From NCBI GenBank assembly GCA_964626565.1, contig CAZVFX010000187.1, forward strand, positions 1-10,728: a stretch of 10,728 bases of DNA, given 5' to 3'. Below the pieces are notes generated by a model, which was given only the letters and a program-made list of their open reading frames with translations, was not told the DNA's origin and made no database searches. Below are positions 7,724 through 10,728 of this stretch, piece by piece (within the stretch, counting starts at the first letter, position 1; every line of letters starts with the position of its first letter). This DNA comes from CAZVFX01 sp964626565 (lineage in GTDB: Bacteria > Myxococcota_A > UBA9042 > CAIXZC01). A program made the position numbers and the translations under genes.

Positions 7724-7913
7724 GTGACCGAGCTCCGGCTTACGCATTTGGCACCTATCATTGTCGAGGCGAGGGAGGGGCCGCGTCTCACCACCTCCGA
7801 CCGTTTTTGACTGCCTCATCGCCATACGGCTGGCGAGACCAACCAGGCACCAGTGATATCAGCAGAGCCGGCGCACCGCGGCCCCTCCCTCGCCTCGATG
7901 ACGGTCCGGTGCC
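7724..7913. repeat. 344-bp tandem repeat, copy 3, truncated and diverged
   Basis: The first 190 bases of the unit are present, then homology stops at about 7911-7913. Against copy 1 I count seven substitutions: one in the loop of the TCGCCA/TGGCGA hairpin (C to T) and six in the last 50 bases. The 18-bp inverted pair is intact (7764-7781, 7881-7898). The array therefore has about two and a half copies. The truncated end lies 24 bases before the promoter of the next operon. Confidence 0.88.
7750..7913. repeat. Long inverted repeat within copy 3 (hairpin element A)
   Basis: The left arm 7750-7785 begins GGCACC and the right arm 7877-7913 ends GGTGCC. The inner 22 bp pair perfectly (TCGAGGCGAGGGAGGGGC plus CGCG), and the outer part pairs imperfectly with one base of slippage. 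A 91-base interior carries its own hairpin (7819-7836). Equivalent elements lie at 7062-7225 and 7406-7569, but two mismatches weaken their arms. The shape resembles a miniature inverted-repeat or REP/BIME-like element. I see no target duplication next to it and no transposase. Confidence 0.75.
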
Positions 7914-7933
7914 ATCCACCATATCGGCAACCG

Positions 7934-7950
7934 GGCGTTGACAAAACGCC
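7934..7950. promoter_or_regulatory. Palindrome over the -35 box, candidate operator
   Basis: GGCGTT-GACAA-AACGCC is a perfect 6-bp inverted repeat with a 5-base centre. It overlaps the TTGACA -35 hexamer of the promoter for the downstream operon, a common place for a repressor site. It may also be chance; no regulator is encoded nearby. Confidence 0.4.
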
Positions 7951-7966
7951 TGCGTCCGATTACATT
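7938..7966 (+). promoter_or_regulatory. Sigma-70-type promoter of the small-protein/DUF1844 operon
   Basis: TTGACA (7938-7943) is a consensus -35 box. After exactly 17 bases comes TACATT (7961-7966), four of six bases of the -10 consensus. Transcription would start near 7973, only about 17 bases before the ATG at 7990, leaving just room for the ribosome binding site. Confidence 0.7.
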
Positions 7967-7989
7967 ACCCCACTGCTGGAGGTGTAGGC

Positions 7990-8178
7990 ATGCTGGAAAA
8001 AGACCATCTGTTCGATATTCGAATCATCGAAAGAAACTACAAGCGCGGGACGATCACCGAGAAGGAATACCTGGACTTCATCAAAGAGCTCCCCGACGAG
8101 GCGGACAAGGCCGAGGAGATCGAGGTGGATGTTGAGGAAGGTGAATTCACGGTGGATTTCCCGGAGCCCGAGGACTAG
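7990..8178 (+). CDS. Small acidic protein of unknown function (62 residues)
   Basis: The ATG at 7990 has a strong ribosome binding site, GGAGGTG at 7978-7984 with 5-base spacing, and a good promoter just upstream, so the gene is well supported despite its size. Twenty-two of the 62 residues are Asp or Glu, concentrated in the C-terminal half. The N-terminal part (about residues 9-40) reads IRIIERNYKRGTITEKEYL, then a DFIKELPD stretch. The helix, GxIT turn and EY..F helix pattern recalls short SHOCT-like oligomerisation motifs, but this is an impression and not an assignment. There is no signal peptide or membrane segment, so it is probably cytoplasmic. The stop is 4 bases before the DUF1844 start, so the two are almost certainly co-transcribed and perhaps functionally linked. 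Confidence 0.85.
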   Translation: MLEKDHLFDIRIIERNYKRGTITEKEYLDFIKELPDEADKAEEIEVDVEEGEFTVDFPEPED

Positions 8179-8182
8179 GAAC

Positions 8183-8467
8183 ATGAGCGACCAGGCAACG
8201 GGCGCCGGCCCCGGCGACGACATGCCCGGCAGTGATTTCACCACGTTCATCATTTCCCTCTGTACCAGCGCACTGCTTCACCTAGGCGAGATCCCCGACC
8301 CCGAGGGCGGCAAGCCAAGCGTGAACTTAGACATGGCCCGGCATACCATCGACGTGCTCACCATGCTGAAAGAAAAGACCGCGGGTAATCTTGCTCCCGA
8401 GGAGGAGCAGATTTTGGGGCAGTTCCTGTACGACCTTCGATTGAAATTCATCGCGAAGAGCGGTTGA
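8183..8467 (+). CDS. DUF1844 family protein
   Basis: This 94-residue protein has the features of DUF1844: DFTTFIISLCTSALLHLGEI near residues 15-34, then IPDPEGGKPSVNLDMA, the IDVLTMLKEKTAGNL helix and a closing LYDLRLKFI segment. The family is conserved in many deltaproteobacteria and relatives and has no established function. The start is ATG 8183, preceded by TAGGA overlapping the stop of the upstream gene. A longer frame beginning at 8129 overlaps that gene and is not believable. The first 14 residues are a disordered Gly/Asp-rich leader. No signal peptide is evident. It is the second gene of the small operon and ends 7 bases from the stop of the convergent ruvB, with no visible terminator between them. 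Confidence 0.9.
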   Translation: MSDQATGAGPGDDMPGSDFTTFIISLCTSALLHLGEIPDPEGGKPSVNLDMARHTIDVLTMLKEKTAGNLAPEEEQILGQFLYDLRLKFIAKSG

Positions 8468-8474
8468 AAATTGC

Positions 8475-9500
8475 CTAAAACAGATCCCCTTTTTTCCGAC
8501 CTGTCTGCTTTATGCCAAGGTGTTTGTACGCATGTGGGGTGGCGACTCGGCCTCGTGGAGTTCGTTCGATGAAGCCCTGCTGGAGAAGGTAGGGCTCCAG
8601 CACGTCTTCAAGGGTGTCCCTTTCTTCGCTGATGGCCGCGCTTAGAGTTTCGATGCCGACCGGTCCGCCGCCGAATTTCTTGATCATGGTTTCGAGGTAG
8701 AAGCGATCCGCGGGGTCGAGGCCCTGGCGGTCTACCTCCATCTGGTCCAATGCGTAGTTGGCGATGTCGTCGGTGATGGTGCCGTCGCCCTGGACTTCTG
8801 CAAAGTCGCGGACCCGGCGCAACAGCCGGTTAGCGACCCGAGGCGTGCCCCGGGCTCGGCGTGCGATCTCCCTTCCCCCCGCCTTGTTCATGGGGGTCTG
8901 CAGCAGCTCCGCGGAGCGGCGGATGATCTTTTCCAGCTCGACCACGCTGTAGTACTCAAGCCTGGCGATGAGACCGAAGCGGTTCCTTAGCGGTGAGGTG
9001 ATCAATCCGGTGCGGGTGGTGGCGCCGACCAGGGTGAACTGCTGGAGGTTCAACGCAATGTTGCGGGCGTGGGGCCCTTCCCCCAGCATGAGGTCGAAGC
9101 GGAAGTCCTCCATCGCGGGATAAAGGCTCTCCTCAACGGATGCGTGCAGTCTGTGGATCTCGTCGATGAAGAGGATGTCCCGCTCCTGGAGCGAAGTGAG
9201 CATGCCGGCGAGGTCGCCTTTCTTCTCGATTACGGGGCCGGAGGTGCAGCGGATATTTACGGCCATCTCCTCGGCGAGGATGTGCGCCAGGGTGGTTTTG
9301 CCCAGGCCCGGCGGTCCGTAGAAAAGGACGTGGTCCAGCGCTTCTTCCCGCTGCCGTGCAGCCTGGACAAACACTTTGAGGTTGCTGATCAGCTTTTCCT
9401 GGCCTACATAATCGGCGAAGTCCTTGGGCCGCAATGCGCGATCCAGCACCTCTTCTCCGTTGCCCATGGACGTTCCGGTAAGTTCGGTCCGGTCGATCAT
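8475..9500 (-). CDS. ruvB: Holliday junction branch migration ATPase RuvB
   Basis: RuvB is the hexameric AAA+ motor that, with RuvA, drives branch migration of Holliday junctions in recombinational repair. The 341-residue length is typical. Visible motifs are Walker A GPPGLGKT (residues 62-69), Walker B FIDEIH (111-116), sensor 1 GATTR (159-163) and the arginine-finger region SPLRNRFG (169-176). The C-terminal winged-helix domain includes GGGPVGIETLSAAISEERDT. The ATG at 9500 overlaps the ruvA stop as ATGA. An AGGAGGG sequence in the end of ruvA (complement of 9507-9515) supplies the ribosome binding site, so translation is probably coupled. An in-frame Met 11 codons later is less likely because it lacks this site. 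It is the last gene of the operon in this window. Confidence 0.98.
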   Translation of the reverse strand: MIDRTELTGTSMGNGEEVLDRALRPKDFADYVGQEKLISNLKVFVQAARQREEALDHVLFYGPPGLGKTTLAHILAEEMAVNIRCTSGPVIEKKGDLAGMLTSLQERDILFIDEIHRLHASVEESLYPAMEDFRFDLMLGEGPHARNIALNLQQFTLVGATTRTGLITSPLRNRFGLIARLEYYSVVELEKIIRRSAELLQTPMNKAGGREIARRARGTPRVANRLLRRVRDFAEVQGDGTITDDIANYALDQMEVDRQGLDPADRFYLETMIKKFGGGPVGIETLSAAISEERDTLEDVLEPYLLQQGFIERTPRGRVATPHAYKHLGIKQTGRKKGDLF

Positions 9501-10096
9501 GGAGTGACCCTCCTCAAGGCTTCCCGGATGAGGTCTTCCACCGGGTCGTCCTTGCGGTCTCTAAGGCCTTGCAGAGCCGACAAAATCTCGGTCTTCTTGA
9601 AGCCTAAGGAGGTGAGCGCGCTTTCGACTTCCAGCAGGTTGCCGGAGAGGCGGACCGGGACTCCCTTGGATACGATGGTGGTGCCCTTGAACACCTTGGC
9701 CACTTTGTCTTTGAGGTCGACCACGATGCGCTCGGCGGTCTTCTTGCCCACTCCCTTGACCTTGGTGAAGGGCAGTTCGTTACCCGCGGCGAGCGCCTGG
9801 ACAAAGCCGTCTTCGCCCAACTGCGACAGGATGGTGAGTGCGTTCTTCGGTCCTACTCCCGACACAGTCATCAGCAGTTCGAACATGCTGCGCTCTTCCC
9901 GGCTGGCAAAGCCGAACAGATAGAAACCGTCGTCCCTGACGATGAGATGAGTGAAGAGCTGGGCCGTCTCCCCGACTTCGGGAAGGCTTTCCAGGGCCTG
10001 GTCGGTAACGGAGAGCTCGAACCCGATGCCGCCGGCATCAATGACGATGTAGTCGTCGTCCCTGAACAACACTGAGCCTCGAAGGTATCCGATCAT
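9497..10096 (-). CDS. ruvA: Holliday junction DNA-binding protein RuvA
   Basis: RuvA binds the four-way junction as a tetramer and loads RuvB. The 199-residue protein has the N-terminal OB-fold (MIGYLRGSV, with VIDAGGIGFEL at 18-28) and two helix-hairpin-helix motifs, around SGVGPKNAL (79-87) and KGVGKKTAERI (114-124). The C-terminal domain III (about 152-199), which contacts RuvB, includes ESALTSLGFKKTEI. Domains II and III are joined by a flexible segment. The ATG overlaps the ruvC stop as ATGA; GGGGA about 8 bases upstream is a weak ribosome binding site, consistent with coupled translation. Confidence 0.97.
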   Translation of the reverse strand: MIGYLRGSVLFRDDDYIVIDAGGIGFELSVTDQALESLPEVGETAQLFTHLIVRDDGFYLFGFASREERSMFELLMTVSGVGPKNALTILSQLGEDGFVQALAAGNELPFTKVKGVGKKTAERIVVDLKDKVAKVFKGTTIVSKGVPVRLSGNLLEVESALTSLGFKKTEILSALQGLRDRKDDPVEDLIREALRRVTP

Positions 10097-10599
10097 CGTA
10101 ATGTCCCCACTACCGGGTATTGGAGGCGAAATGCGTGACAGGTTGCCACGGCCAGGGCGTCGGCCGCGTCCTCTGGAGGAGATTCTGCGATGCCTAGGAC
10201 AGCCCTTATCATCTCTTTCACCTGGTTCTTGTCGGCCCGCCCCCTTCCTGTGAGCGCCTTCTTTACTGCTGCGGGCGCATATTCACTCAGCGGGATTTCT
10301 TTGCCTGCCACCGCCAGCAGCGCCGCACCCCGGGCATGGCCGAGTTTCAGGGTGCTGGCGAAGTTTTTCGTGTTGCCCGACTGGAAGATCCCTTCCACCG
10401 CGACCTCTGCGGGTTGGTACTCCTGAATCACCACGGAGAGCTCGTCGTAGATAATCTTCAGGCGCTCCACCAGGGGCGCGCCCGACTTGAGGCGGATGAC
10501 GCCCCAGGCAACGCCTTTCACCGCTTGACCCCGCACGCTGACTACTCCCCAGCCCGTCTTCAGTGAGCCGGGGTCGATTCCCATTACCACTGCTTGCAT
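10093..10599 (-). CDS. ruvC: Crossover junction endodeoxyribonuclease RuvC
   Basis: RuvC is the dimeric resolvase that nicks Holliday junctions symmetrically. The 168-residue protein has the RNase H-like catalytic acids in place: Asp9 in MGIDPG, Glu69 in VAVEG, and Asp144 and Asp147 in PEDAADALAVA. The LKLGHARGAALL and GRGRADKNQV segments are also typical. I chose ATG at 10599 because MQAVVMGIDPG matches the usual RuvC start and lies 4 bases after the yebC stop. A longer frame from 10632 would run back into yebC. The ribosome binding site is weak, as expected for a gene read directly after yebC. Confidence 0.97.
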   Translation of the reverse strand: MQAVVMGIDPGSLKTGWGVVSVRGQAVKGVAWGVIRLKSGAPLVERLKIIYDELSVVIQEYQPAEVAVEGIFQSGNTKNFASTLKLGHARGAALLAVAGKEIPLSEYAPAAVKKALTGRGRADKNQVKEMIRAVLGIAESPPEDAADALAVATCHAFRLQYPVVGTLR

Positions 10600-10603
10600 G
10601 TGC

Positions 10604-10728
10604 TTACGCCATTTCTTCGAGGATTGAGTCATCCATGTCGAAGTTAGCCCAGACGTCCTGCGTGTCGTCCGCCTCGTCGAGGGCGCTGAGGATTTTCAGT
10701 AGCGATACCGCGGCTCTCCCCTCGATCT
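10604..10728 (-). CDS. yebC: YebC/PmpR family protein, C-terminal end only
   Basis: The last 40 codons of a - strand gene are visible, ending at TAA (10606-10604). They include LLKILSALDEADDTQDVWANFDM, matching the conserved YebC C-terminal pattern in which a LExLDDVQxVxxNFD segment ends the protein. YebC-family proteins have been described as transcription regulators and, more recently, as factors that help ribosomes through difficult sequences. The gene often precedes ruvC, and it does so here with 4 bases between stop and start. The rest lies beyond the window. Confidence 0.9.
   Translation of the reverse strand, partial: IEGRAAVSLLKILSALDEADDTQDVWANFDMDDSILEEMA

Noticed and set aside
7119..7794. 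Short open frames of 61-77 codons repeated in copies 1 and 2, on both strands
   Set aside because: They recur only because the DNA is duplicated. They begin mostly with TTG or GTG without ribosome binding sites, overlap on both strands, and are not maintained in the diverged third copy. Protein-like composition in one - strand frame (7128-7361) is not enough to call a gene.
7036..7913. CRISPR array or integron attC sites
   Set aside because: The unit is 344 bp, there are only about two and a half copies, both A and B parts are identical between the full copies, and there are no cas or integrase genes or attC core sites.
9069..9923. Open + strand frame of 284 codons opposite ruvB and ruvA
   Set aside because: It lies wholly antisense to two certain genes with conserved motifs, and it has no recognisable domain.

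Overview
The window comes from a GC-rich bacterial chromosome, most likely a deltaproteobacterium in the broad sense (Myxococcota, Bradymonadota or a relative). Three things point there: a very long Cys/Asp-rich lipoprotein with MopE-type CxxxDNNCxGxxDE motifs and many CxDGxxCTxxD repeats, a DUF1844 gene, and a yebC-ruvC-ruvA-ruvB cluster. The assignment is inference from family content; no marker here fixes the species.

Left part (1-6956, all + strand) is a cell-envelope block. It opens inside a lipoprotein gene cut by the window edge: its mature end begins at the lipobox Gly-Cys, and it ends in a His-rich tail. A clear hairpin terminator follows. Next is an exported S9-family prolyl-oligopeptidase-like peptidase with a complete Ser-Asp-His triad. 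Then comes a 1269-residue Cys-rich, Asp-rich surface lipoprotein that ends in a domain of about 185 residues that I do not recognise.

Middle part (6957-7989) is about 1 kb without a believable gene. It holds a tandem array of a 344-bp unit: two copies that I read as identical and a third of 190 bp that is cut short. Each copy carries an 18-bp sequence twice in inverted orientation, plus smaller perfect stems. The array can be read as A-B-A-B-A, with a hairpin-forming A of 164 bp and a spacer B of 180 bp. It stops 24 bp before a good sigma-70-type promoter and is the most unusual feature of the window.

Right part holds a two-gene + strand operon (a 62-residue acidic protein and a DUF1844 protein). 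Facing it on the - strand is the Holliday-junction operon: the end of yebC, then ruvC, ruvA and ruvB, with ATGA start/stop overlaps joining ruvC-ruvA and ruvA-ruvB. The two operons converge with only 7 bases between their stop codons. RuvA and RuvB form the branch-migration motor and RuvC is the junction resolvase. YebC is a co-transcribed neighbour in many bacteria.

I found no phage, CRISPR, defence or transposase genes. If the window holds something undescribed, the best candidates are the 344-bp structured repeat array and the C-terminal domain of the Cys-rich lipoprotein.
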